Source of the DNA: Lachnospiraceae bacterium
GTDB lineage: Bacteria; Bacillota; Clostridia; Lachnospirales; Lachnospiraceae
DNA length: 6,265 bases
Direction: 5' to 3'
NCBI GenBank assembly: GCA_003447895.1
Contig: DLYC01000186.1
Coordinates: 565 to 6,829 of the forward strand
The notes under the pieces are model-generated. The model saw only the letters and a list, made by a program, of their open reading frames with translations. It was not told the origin of the DNA and ran no database searches. Every line of letters starts with the position of its first letter. Positions within the stretch are counted from its first letter, which is position 1. Made by a program: the position numbers and the translations under genes. This document shows positions 1-5,536 of this stretch, in pieces.

Positions 1-461
1 GTGTCCATCTTGTAGACGCTGCTGCCGCCACCGATCAGCGCGCGGTCCACATGCTGGCAGAAGTACTGGGCAAAAGAGCGATAGATCAGCATGGTCGCCA
101 ATGTGACGATGAAGGCCGGCATCTGCACGCCGCCGACTAAAAGTCCGTTGACAAAACCGCATACCGCACCGAAGCCCAGAGCAAAGAGAAGCGTCAGCAG
201 AATGCTTCCGGTCACATTGAATACCATTACGGAAAAGCCTGCCGTGAGGGCCAGCATGGAGCCGACGGAAAGGTCGATCTCACCGGTCAGGCAGATAAGG
301 CCCATGCCCAGCGCCACGGTTCCGATGACCGCGCTGTGGCGGAAAATGTTCATCACGCCGCTCCAGGTAAGGCCTGAGCTGGTGATTGCGTATACGATAA
401 AGATTACGATTAATACAAAGATGAAACTGTATTCTGACCATATTTTGCCAAGTTTCTTCAT
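1..461 (-). CDS. Sugar ABC transporter permease, RbsC/XylH-type (partial, C-terminus outside window)
   Basis: Inner-membrane channel subunit of a carbohydrate importer. Only the first 153 residues are visible; the frame stays open to the window edge, and family members usually have about 310-350 residues. A short basic start (MKKLGKIW) is followed by a hydrophobic segment at about residues 12-28. The family signature TGEIDLSVGS lies at 59-68, with further hydrophobic segments at about 44-58, 69-82 and 87-105. The conserved stretch GFVNGLLVGGVQMPAFIVTL (102-121) is the usual 'NG.LV.....P.FI.TL' block of RbsC-like permeases. The start ATG (459-461) overlaps the stop of the upstream ATPase gene as ATGA, and a GGAAGGAGAG ribosome site lies at 471-480 inside the end of that gene. 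This points to translational coupling and equal production of the two subunits. The family call is firm; the transported sugar is not known. Confidence 0.93.
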   Translation of the reverse strand, partial: MKKLGKIWSEYSFIFVLIVIFIVYAITSSGLTWSGVMNIFRHSAVIGTVALGMGLICLTGEIDLSVGSMLALTAGFSVMVFNVTGSILLTLLFALGFGAVCGFVNGLLVGGVQMPAFIVTLATMLIYRSFAQYFCQHVDRALIGGGSSVYKMD

Positions 462-1972
462 GACTGTGCGCTCTCCTTCCCTGCATCTTTCTGCGTGATG
501 CCGACACTGTAAAGCATTACATCCTGTTCGTTGATCTCTTCATGCGCGAGTTCCTTGATCATGCGGCCGTCGTAGAAAACGATACATCTGTCCGCCACTT
601 TCATGATCTCGGGAATCTCCAGCGTGTTGATGAGGATCGTCTTGCCCGCCTTCGCCAGTTCCAGGATCAGGCGGTAGATCTCCGCTTTCGCGCCGACATC
701 GATCCCCTGGGTCGGATTGTCCAGAATCAGGATCTCTGCGTCTGTGTTGAGCCATCTCGCAATGAAAATCTTCTGCTGATTGCCGCCGGACAACGACGTG
801 ATCAGATCGGCGCTGCTTTGCGCCTTAATATTGAGCATCTGTTTGTACTCGTCGTATCTCTTTTTGTCTCTCCCGAAATCCACAGGAAGCCTTGCCGCCG
901 ACAGCGTCTGTTCGGAGATCGCCATATTCTCCATCAGGGACATATCGGGCAAAACACTGTTTTCCTTTCGGTTATTCGGGAGCATGGCGATCCCCGCCTT
1001 CATGGCGCTGTGAATGGAATTGTGGGGCACGGTCTTTCCAAAAGCTGTGACCGTTCCTGCCGTCGCCCTCGAAGAGCCGAAAATAGCCTGCAGCATCTCG
1101 CTGCTGCCGCTTCCCTGAAGTCCCGTCATGCCGACGATCTCGCCCTTCTTCACAGAGAGATTGATGTCATGGAAACCGTCTCCCGTAAATCCTTCCAGTT
1201 TCAGGACTTCCTCGCCGAGCGCTCTCTTCTCATAGACCTCGGCATTAGAGTAGGTCTCGCCGACCATCATGATCGTGACCTTCTCCGGCGTCGTCTCGCT
1301 GATCTTCCCCTCGCCGATATATTCGCCGTTTCTGAAGACCGTGTAGCGGTCCGCCAGCGCGAAGATCTCCGGCATCTTGTGGGAAATGAAGATAAAGGAG
1401 GTTCCCTCCGCCTTGAGCTTTCTGAGGATTCCGAATAAGTGGTCCACTTCCTCGTTATTGAGGGATGTGGTGGGCTCGTCGAGAATGATCAGTTTCGCTT
1501 TCAGGTGCAGCGCCTTGCAGATCTCCAGAAGCTGCTTCTGGCTGGTCTTAAGATCTGCGACCACCGCGTCGGGGTCAATCTCCACGCCCAGCCTCTCGAA
1601 CAGCTCCCGGGCCTCCGCGCGCATGCGCTTCTTGTCCAGCCTTCCGAACTTATTCGTATACTCCCGGTTCAGGAACATGTTCTCAAATACCTTCAGATCG
1701 TTGAACAGATTGAGCTCCTGATGAACGAATGCGATTCCCAGCTTCTCGGACTGTGTGATCGTAATGTGCTCAAGTTTTTGTCCATCAAATTCGATTGTCC
1801 CGCCGTCCCTGGGCAGAACGCCGGTCAAAATATTCATCAGCGTAGACTTTCCCGCGCCGTTCTCGCCCAAAAGAGCATGAACTTCGCCGCTCTCCACCGT
1901 GAGCTGTACGCCTTTCAATACGGAGACGCCGCTGAACGACTTCCGTATGTCTCTCATTTCCAGCAGACTCAT
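458..1972 (-). CDS. Sugar ABC transporter ATP-binding protein, double-domain RbsA/MglA/XylG-type
   Basis: Cytoplasmic motor subunit of 504 residues, the normal length for this fused two-ATPase family. Domain 1 (about 1-240) has Walker A GENGAGKST (36-44), Q-loop Gln85, Walker B LIILDEP (161-167) with catalytic Glu166, and H-loop His198; its signature is degenerate (LKTSQKQ, 141-147). Domain 2 (about 250-495) has a canonical signature LSGGNQQ (394-400) and the family block PTQGIDVGAK (420-429). Its Walker A is GLQGSGSSE (284-292) without the lysine, and its Walker B reads LDNP (417-420), with Asn419 where Glu is usual. The expected head-to-tail pairing therefore gives one complete and one wholly degenerate ATP site. 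The ATG at 1972 is supported by AGGAG at 1979-1983, six bases upstream. The gene follows the binding-protein gene across a 164-nt gap containing a strong hairpin, and overlaps the permease gene by four bases. Confidence 0.96.
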   Translation of the reverse strand: MSLLEMRDIRKSFSGVSVLKGVQLTVESGEVHALLGENGAGKSTLMNILTGVLPRDGGTIEFDGQKLEHITITQSEKLGIAFVHQELNLFNDLKVFENMFLNREYTNKFGRLDKKRMRAEARELFERLGVEIDPDAVVADLKTSQKQLLEICKALHLKAKLIILDEPTTSLNNEEVDHLFGILRKLKAEGTSFIFISHKMPEIFALADRYTVFRNGEYIGEGKISETTPEKVTIMMVGETYSNAEVYEKRALGEEVLKLEGFTGDGFHDINLSVKKGEIVGMTGLQGSGSSEMLQAIFGSSRATAGTVTAFGKTVPHNSIHSAMKAGIAMLPNNRKENSVLPDMSLMENMAISEQTLSAARLPVDFGRDKKRYDEYKQMLNIKAQSSADLITSLSGGNQQKIFIARWLNTDAEILILDNPTQGIDVGAKAEIYRLILELAKAGKTILINTLEIPEIMKVADRCIVFYDGRMIKELAHEEINEQDVMLYSVGITQKDAGKESAQS

Positions 1973-2136
1973 GTGCCTCTCCTTCCCCCATTCACGAATA
2001 ATCGGGCGCGGCCGGGCTCACCCGGACCGCGCCCTCACAAAGTGCTCAAACGCCTGCATTCCGATCAACGTTATCAATTCTTCAGCTCCGGAAGGCGTGC
2101 TGCCGTCCGGCGTCCGAGTAAATTCCGCACTGCCGA
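1973..2136 (-). other. Intercistronic gap between binding-protein and ATPase genes
   Basis: This 164-nt gap carries no gene. On the minus strand it holds, in order, a small hairpin (arms CCGGA/TCCGG at 2088-2092 and 2106-2110, with inner GGC/GCC), a very stable GC-rich hairpin (2004-2034), and the ATPase ribosome binding site (1976-1984). I see no convincing promoter. The likely role is to let the binding-protein message outnumber the ATPase and permease message, as is well known for binding-protein-dependent importers, but here that is inferred from structure alone. Confidence 0.6.
2004..2034 (-). terminator. Strong GC-rich hairpin, partial terminator or mRNA stabiliser
   Basis: GGGCGCGG (2004-2011) pairs perfectly with CCGCGCCC (2027-2034). 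Inside, CCGGG (2012-2016) pairs with CCCGG (2021-2025), leaving a CTCA loop and one bulged base at 2026: 13 base pairs in all. In the minus-strand RNA the stem is followed by GAUUAUUCG, not a run of U, so full termination is doubtful. Attenuation, or protection of the upstream binding-protein mRNA from 3' decay, fits better. Confidence 0.7.
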
Positions 2137-3339
2137 TCAGTTGAATGCCTCATAGTTGTCAACGTTCTCGCTGGTCACGATCTCACAGGAGATGACGTGA
2201 TCCTGCTCAACCTGCTGGCCTGCCAGATAATCTTCCATATCCTGGATGGCTGTCTTGATCATGGAAGGGCTGTAGGTAACGCTCATGATGCCGCCGAGCT
2301 GTGCGGAGATGTCCGCATAGTTTGTGCCCTTGAGAACATCGTAGAACTCGCCAAGGCCGCCGCAGCCTGTGATGACGGGCTTGTTGCCAAGGAACGCTGT
2401 CTTTGTTGCGTCGTCGATTCCGCCGCCTGCAAGAGCTTCCAGGATACCCATGCCGAGCTCATCGTCTTCTGCGTAGAACCACTTGATGTCTGTGTTTGCG
2501 CTGTCGCCCATCAGGGACTCGAAGGAGGACTTGGTATCACTTCTGCTCCAGTTCATGGCGCCGGAGTATGTGATCGCCTTGAGGTCTTCCTCTGTCCACT
2601 TCGCATCGTCAGCGATGGTCTGGCCATCAAACTGGACCGCGCCGGTCAGATAATCCGTAAAGCCCTGGTCTCTGAGAGAAGTAACGGAAGAAGTGTCGCC
2701 CTCATAGACATAAACCTTGTCGCCGGGCTTCATGCCGAGGCCTACGAAGTAAGCTGCAGCTGCTGCGCCGATTCCAGCGTTGTCGCCCTTTACGTTGGAG
2801 ACCGCTGTGGACTCAAGACCTGCGATGATGCGATCGAATGCCACGTAAGGGATGCCTGCGTCGACGATCTGCTGGATCGCGGACTGCACTGTGTCGTCCA
2901 GAGGCTGCACAACGATCGCGATGTTCTTCTCGCCCTTGGAGATGATGTCTTCGATGGTCGTGATCTGCTCAGCTGCGCTTGCGGATGTGATCAGCTCTGC
3001 CGTGTAAACGCCCTCTGCGTTGACTTCCTCAACCTTTGCCTTTGCAAATGTTGCGACGGAGCCTGTCCAGCCGTGGTCCTCGGATGCTGTCAGAACATAG
3101 ATGTGTGTCTGCTCGCCGGTTGCTGCGGGAGCCTCTGCCTGTGCTTCGCCTTCCGCAGGAGCTTCGGCCTGCGCCTCGCCCTCTGCAGGTGCTTCTGCTT
3201 CCTGGCCTTCCGCGGGAGCTGCTTCCTCTGTCTTCTCCTCAGCAGGTGCTGCCGAAGAGCTGCTGCCTGAACCGCCGCAGGCTGCAAGGCTCAGCGCCAT
3301 AACGCCTGCGAGAACTGCTGCCATAATTCTCTTTTTCAT
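2137..3339 (-). CDS. Sugar ABC transporter substrate-binding lipoprotein (periplasmic-binding-protein-like, Peripla_BP_4 type)
   Basis: Membrane-anchored solute receptor of the importer, 400 residues. MKKRIM and a hydrophobic stretch lead to the lipobox LAAC with Cys21 as the predicted lipidated residue. A serine/glycine patch and then an Ala/Pro/Glu/Gln-rich linker (about 30-76) with two 10-residue repeats follow. The binding domain (about 78-381) shows the two-lobed type I pattern: VVQPLDD in the first lobe, AFDR (167-170) where family members carry a sugar-contacting '.DR' motif, VKGDNAGIG after it, and AEDDELGMG (290-298) corresponding to 'NND..A.G' in galactose and xylose binders. I chose the ATG at 3339 because GGAGG (3345-3349) lies five bases upstream. 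An in-frame ATG at 3351 would overlap that ribosome site and add MEVV before the signal peptide. Substrate unknown; a monosaccharide or polyol is likely. Confidence 0.95.
   Translation of the reverse strand: MKKRIMAAVLAGVMALSLAACGGSGSSSSAAPAEEKTEEAAPAEGQEAEAPAEGEAQAEAPAEGEAQAEAPAATGEQTHIYVLTASEDHGWTGSVATFAKAKVEEVNAEGVYTAELITSASAAEQITTIEDIISKGEKNIAIVVQPLDDTVQSAIQQIVDAGIPYVAFDRIIAGLESTAVSNVKGDNAGIGAAAAAYFVGLGMKPGDKVYVYEGDTSSVTSLRDQGFTDYLTGAVQFDGQTIADDAKWTEEDLKAITYSGAMNWSRSDTKSSFESLMGDSANTDIKWFYAEDDELGMGILEALAGGGIDDATKTAFLGNKPVITGCGGLGEFYDVLKGTNYADISAQLGGIMSVTYSPSMIKTAIQDMEDYLAGQQVEQDHVISCEIVTSENVDNYEAFN
3131..3190 (-). repeat. Two tandem 30-bp repeats encoding the lipoprotein linker
   Basis: Units 3131-3160 and 3161-3190 match at 23 of 30 bases and encode the same ten residues (APAEGEAQAE in circular phase). 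All seven differences are synonymous third-position changes. A third, weaker Ala/Pro/Glu-rich segment follows towards 3220. The repeats form the flexible tether between the lipid anchor and the sugar-binding domain. Confidence 0.85.
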
Positions 3340-3369
3340 AACTACCTCCATTAAGTGTAAAACTGTGAT

Positions 3370-3383
3370 AGTTCTTTCGAACT
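3370..3383. promoter_or_regulatory. Short palindrome upstream of the binding-protein gene, possible operator
   Basis: AGTTC (3370-3374) and GAACT (3379-3383) are perfect inverted arms around TTTC, and AACTGT occurs as a direct repeat at 3361-3366 and 3380-3385. The site lies about 30-45 bases before the binding-protein start, after the upstream gene's terminator, which is where an importer promoter and operator would be expected. I could not find a convincing -35/-10 pair here, and a 5-bp-arm palindrome can arise by chance, so this is tentative. Confidence 0.3.
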
Positions 3384-3439
3384 GTACTTATTCTATCAAT
3401 CTCTGGCCGATCCTTCTTTTCAACCCGTTCATACAAAAG

Positions 3440-3491
3440 GCCGTCTGTTGCAATCTCTCATGGGACTTCCCCACAAATTGCAACAAACGGC
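3440..3491 (-). terminator. Intrinsic terminator of the Gfo/Idh oxidoreductase gene
   Basis: Arms at 3440-3454 and 3477-3491 pair over 15 positions. In minus-strand RNA the single non-Watson-Crick position is a G-U wobble, while in plus-strand RNA it would be an A-C mismatch, so the structure suits minus-strand transcription. An inner hairpin TGGG/CCCA (3461-3464 and 3470-3473) sits in the loop. The stem is followed on the minus strand by CUUUUGUAU. It begins about 38 nt after the oxidoreductase stop and about 100 nt before the lipoprotein gene, so the importer genes probably have their own promoter. Confidence 0.75.
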
Positions 3492-3529
3492 TCTCTTTTA
3501 TTGCAGCTCACTCTGCGAGCTTATTCCGT

Positions 3530-4597
3530 TTACCGGTTCTCCGGCACCGTCACCACTCTGCCGATCTGGGAAGACGCCATAGCGGCAAAGATCACCCGCA
3601 TCGACTTCAGTGCGTCTTCTCCCGAGCATCTGCAGGGTCTCCCCGTCAGGATGCACTCCACAAATTCATCGATGACACCGGAATTCTGCGTCTTGCCGGT
3701 TCCAATCGTCTGGTCCGTATTCTTGAGCATCTGTTCTGTGGATAGGAAATTCTGTCTGCCGTCACTGCTCTCCACAATCAGGCTGTACTCTCTGTCATCG
3801 TAACAGCGGATGGCGCCTTTGGTTCCGTGGATCACAGTGGAATTGTACTCCACGCCGTAATCCGTCCAGCTGGCGTGCATCGTCCCGGTTATGCCGCTGT
3901 CCGTTCGGTAAATGCACCAGGCGTTGTCCTCCACATCGATCAGGTTCCCGTCCGGATAGCGCTTATCCAGTGTTGCAGTCTGCGCATAGACTTCTGTAAT
4001 CGTTTCTCCGATCAGATAATGCATGAGATCTGTCTTGTGAATGCCCAGATCTGCCAGTGCGCCCATGCCGGCCGCGTTCTTTCTGAAAAACCAGGTGTCC
4101 TCCGACCCTGTCCAGCGCTCCGGGCCCTGGTGTCCGAACTTCGTCTCGAAGGAGAGCACCTTGCCGATCGCACCCTTTGCGATCAGGTCGTGCGCCTCTT
4201 TGTGTGCTGCCGAAAACCGCTGGTTCTGCGCGATCATAAGAAGTTTTCCGGATTTGCGCGCCTCTTCCACCATTGCCGTACACTTCTCGATCGTCACATC
4301 CATGGGCTTCTCACAAAGCACATGCTTGCCTGCCCGCAGCGCCAGAATTGTATCATGCGCATGCATGGCGTTGGCGGTGCAGACACTGACCGCGTCCAGG
4401 TCCATGGCAACCAGTTCTTCCACGCTGTCACAGACGACGCCGCCGTAAATTTTCTGCATCTCTTCCGCTTTACTTCTCGTGCGGTTGTAGAGCGCGGCGA
4501 TCTCGACATTTTCATTGGCCGCATACTCCGGAAGATGCCTCCTCACAGAGATGGCTCCGCATCCGATCACGCCTATCCTGAGTTTCTTTTTGTTCAT
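3530..4597 (-). CDS. Gfo/Idh/MocA family NAD(P)-dependent oxidoreductase
   Basis: Probable cytoplasmic sugar or polyol dehydrogenase, 355 residues, normal for the family. The N-terminal Rossmann fold starts at once: IGVIGCGAIS (8-17) with the dinucleotide-binding G12-C-G14. The EKP motif (96-98, in LCEKPMDV) supplies the conserved lysine near the nicotinamide. The C-terminal alpha/beta domain includes ADLGIHKTDLMHYLIG (182-197), where His187 and Asp190 form the family's 'G.H..D' catalytic block, and ends with SGVIDEFVECILTGRP and a final helix. The ATG at 4597 is chosen because AGGAG (4606-4610) lies eight bases upstream; the in-frame GTG at 4606 overlaps that ribosome site. A terminator follows the gene. 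Upstream lie the 38-bp direct repeats and the 94-bp array, so its promoter must be in or beyond repetitive DNA. The neighbouring importer suggests action on an imported sugar, inositol or derivative; the exact substrate cannot be told. Confidence 0.94.
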   Translation of the reverse strand: MNKKKLRIGVIGCGAISVRRHLPEYAANENVEIAALYNRTRSKAEEMQKIYGGVVCDSVEELVAMDLDAVSVCTANAMHAHDTILALRAGKHVLCEKPMDVTIEKCTAMVEEARKSGKLLMIAQNQRFSAAHKEAHDLIAKGAIGKVLSFETKFGHQGPERWTGSEDTWFFRKNAAGMGALADLGIHKTDLMHYLIGETITEVYAQTATLDKRYPDGNLIDVEDNAWCIYRTDSGITGTMHASWTDYGVEYNSTVIHGTKGAIRCYDDREYSLIVESSDGRQNFLSTEQMLKNTDQTIGTGKTQNSGVIDEFVECILTGRPCRCSGEDALKSMRVIFAAMASSQIGRVVTVPENR

Positions 4598-4614
4598 CTT
4601 ATTCACTCCTTTTA

Positions 4615-4699
4615 TAATCCCTTAAGCCCTGCGGTCGTTCCTTTGGCGTTGAGGGAAGGTTTAATCCCTTAAATCCTACGGTCGTTCCTTTGGCGTTGA
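4615..4699. repeat. Pair of 38-bp direct repeats, 47-bp spacing
   Basis: Copies at 4615-4652 and 4662-4699 match at 35 of 38 positions; both begin TAATCCCTTA and end CGGTCGTTCCTTTGGCGTTG plus A. They are separated by nine bases and the first lies immediately upstream of the ribosome site of the complete oxidoreductase gene. They could be a fragment of a dispersed intergenic repeat, or a paired regulator-binding site. The sequence alone does not decide between these. Confidence 0.8.
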
Positions 4700-4840
4700 A
4701 AGATGTTTCCCGTTTCAAGGATCCTAAAGCGCTCCGCTTCGCTGTTTAGAAAATTGTATCGACTCCTCGCTTCACTTTGCGCATCATTTGTTCTGTATTT
4801 CGTTTCATTTGTTGCGATTGCCTGGCCAGGTGCAAGTATT

Positions 4841-5341
4841 GCGCCGGAGGAAACTGTCCCAAACCCGGTCAATTTATGAAATTACGGAGGAAATGAAGGA
4901 TTTCCCGGGAATCTCCGTAAAAATGGCTTCCTGCGCCCCGGGAGGGGCAGTCCTGAGCCCAGCCAAACTGTGAAATTACGGAGGAAATGAAGGATTTCCT
5001 GGGAATCTCCGTAAATAAGGCTTCCTGCGCCTCGGGAAGAGCTCACCCAATCCCAGCCAAACTGTGAAATTACGGAGAAAATGAAGAATTTCCTGGGAAT
5101 CTCCGTAAAAATGGCTTCCTGTGCCCCGGGAGCAGCTGTCCCAAACCCGGTCAAACTTTGAAATTACGGAGGAAATGAAGAATTTCCCACTCATCTCCGT
5201 AAAAATGGCTTCCAAGGCCTCGGGAGGGGCAGTCCTGAGCCCAGCCAAACTGTGAAATTACGGAGGAAATGAAGAATTTCCCACTTATCTCCGTAAAATG
5301 CTTCTAAGGTCCCAAAAGGACACTCCCACACCAGGTAAAAC
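4841..5341. repeat. Five-copy 94-bp tandem repeat array with a conserved stem-loop in each unit
   Basis: Units begin at 4878, 4972, 5066, 5160 and 5254, an exact 94-bp period. A partial unit precedes them (4841-4877), and the last unit decays after 5296. Each unit opens with GAAATTACGGAG and carries a 39-bp imperfect palindrome at 4882-4920, 4976-5014, 5070-5108, 5164-5202 and 5258-5296. The outer arms TTACGGAG/CTCCGTAA are identical in all five. Inside, GGAAAT and ATTTCC form a second stem around GAAGG or GAAGA (weakened in unit 3). The remaining 55 bp is GC-rich and more variable. Because 94 is not divisible by three, no protein repeat can run through it. No transposase or CRISPR-like spacer is visible. 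The array is probably an intergenic repeat element amplified in tandem. Confidence 0.92.
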
Positions 5342-5369
5342 GGACATTCACTGCTTGCTCATGAGCCTG

Positions 5370-5396
5370 CCCCGCCTCTGCGGCTTCGCGGCGGGG
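5370..5396. other. GC-rich hairpin of unknown role
   Basis: CCCCGCC (5370-5376) pairs with GGCGGGG (5390-5396). Inside, GCG (5380-5382) pairs with CGC (5387-5389) around a GCTT loop, leaving TCT bulged. No U-run follows on either strand, so it is not a standard terminator. It lies between the palindromic terminator and the tandem array and may be part of the repetitive intergenic DNA. Confidence 0.55.
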
Positions 5397-5420
5397 GGAC
5401 TGACTGTTGCGATTCAATCA

Positions 5421-5450
5421 AAAAGGATACTGCAATTGCAGTATCCTTTT
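5421..5450 (-). terminator. Perfect 30-nt palindrome, intrinsic terminator (probably bidirectional)
   Basis: The arms AAAAGGATACTGCAA (5421-5435) and TTGCAGTATCCTTTT (5436-5450) are exact reverse complements. On the minus strand the stem ends in UUUUU followed by GAUUG, about 87 nt after the stop of the partial oxidoreductase gene. The A-run on one side and T-run on the other would let it act in both directions. Confidence 0.8.
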
Positions 5451-5476
5451 CAATACAGTATCAAAGTCTTCATGTT

Positions 5477-5512
5477 GCCACGGGTCAGACGCCATGATTT
5501 CTGACCCGCGGC
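5477..5512 (-). other. Hairpin in the 3' region of the partial oxidoreductase gene
   Basis: CGGGTCAGA (5481-5489) and TCTGACCCG (5500-5508) are perfect 9-bp arms around a 10-nt loop. GCC/GGC extend the stem on the outside past one mismatch (5480 and 5509). It starts about 25 nt after the stop codon and has no U-run, so it may protect the mRNA 3' end ahead of the true terminator at 5421-5450. Confidence 0.65.
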
Positions 5513-5536
5513 AGGGGGAATAATGTAGAAAGTGTA

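Larger units (their letters stand above)
4598..5536. other. Long repeat-rich intergenic region between two oxidoreductase genes
   Basis: No convincing gene is present in these 939 nt. From low to high coordinate it holds the ribosome site of the complete oxidoreductase gene, two 38-bp direct repeats, about 140 nt of unassigned sequence (4700-4840), the 94-bp tandem array, a GC-rich hairpin (5370-5396), a 30-nt palindromic terminator (5421-5450) and a second hairpin (5477-5512). Several reading frames of 60-90 codons cross it on both strands, but they run through the array, whose period shifts frame at each unit, and none has both a plausible ribosome site and family features. Confidence 0.7.

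Noticed and set aside
542..1438. 298-codon plus-strand frame opposite the ATPase gene
   Set aside because: It lies wholly antisense to a well-supported ABC ATPase with all expected motifs, and shows no family features of its own.
2197..3270. 357-codon plus-strand frame opposite the binding-protein gene
   Set aside because: It is the antisense of a clear lipoprotein gene; its composition is Cys- and Leu-rich as expected of an antisense frame, and it has no recognisable domain.
3340..3440. Sigma-70-like promoter for the binding-protein gene (for example TTGAAA or TTGATA as -35)
   Set aside because: No -10 element of reasonable quality lies at 16-18 bp from either candidate, so I do not call a specific promoter.
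3827..4672. 281-codon plus-strand frame opposite the complete oxidoreductase gene
   Set aside because: It is antisense to a clear Gfo/Idh gene and runs into the direct repeats; no domain or ribosome site is visible.
4669..4872. 67-codon minus-strand frame between the array and the direct repeats
   Set aside because: It begins inside the partial repeat unit and ends in the second direct repeat, so it is made largely of intergenic repeat sequence. It also lacks a ribosome site.
4882..5248. Two overlapping 90-codon minus-strand frames within the array, both starting MTGF/MAGL-type and similar in sequence
   Set aside because: They are the same repeat read in shifted frames. The 94-bp period moves the frame by one base per unit, so similarity arises from the DNA repeat; no ribosome site or conserved domain is present.
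4841..5341. CRISPR array
   Set aside because: The whole 94-bp unit is repeated, including the would-be spacers, and no cas gene is nearby.
5298..5504. 68-codon plus-strand frame over the terminator region
   Set aside because: It crosses three hairpins including the perfect palindrome, starts in the decayed last repeat unit, and has no ribosome site.
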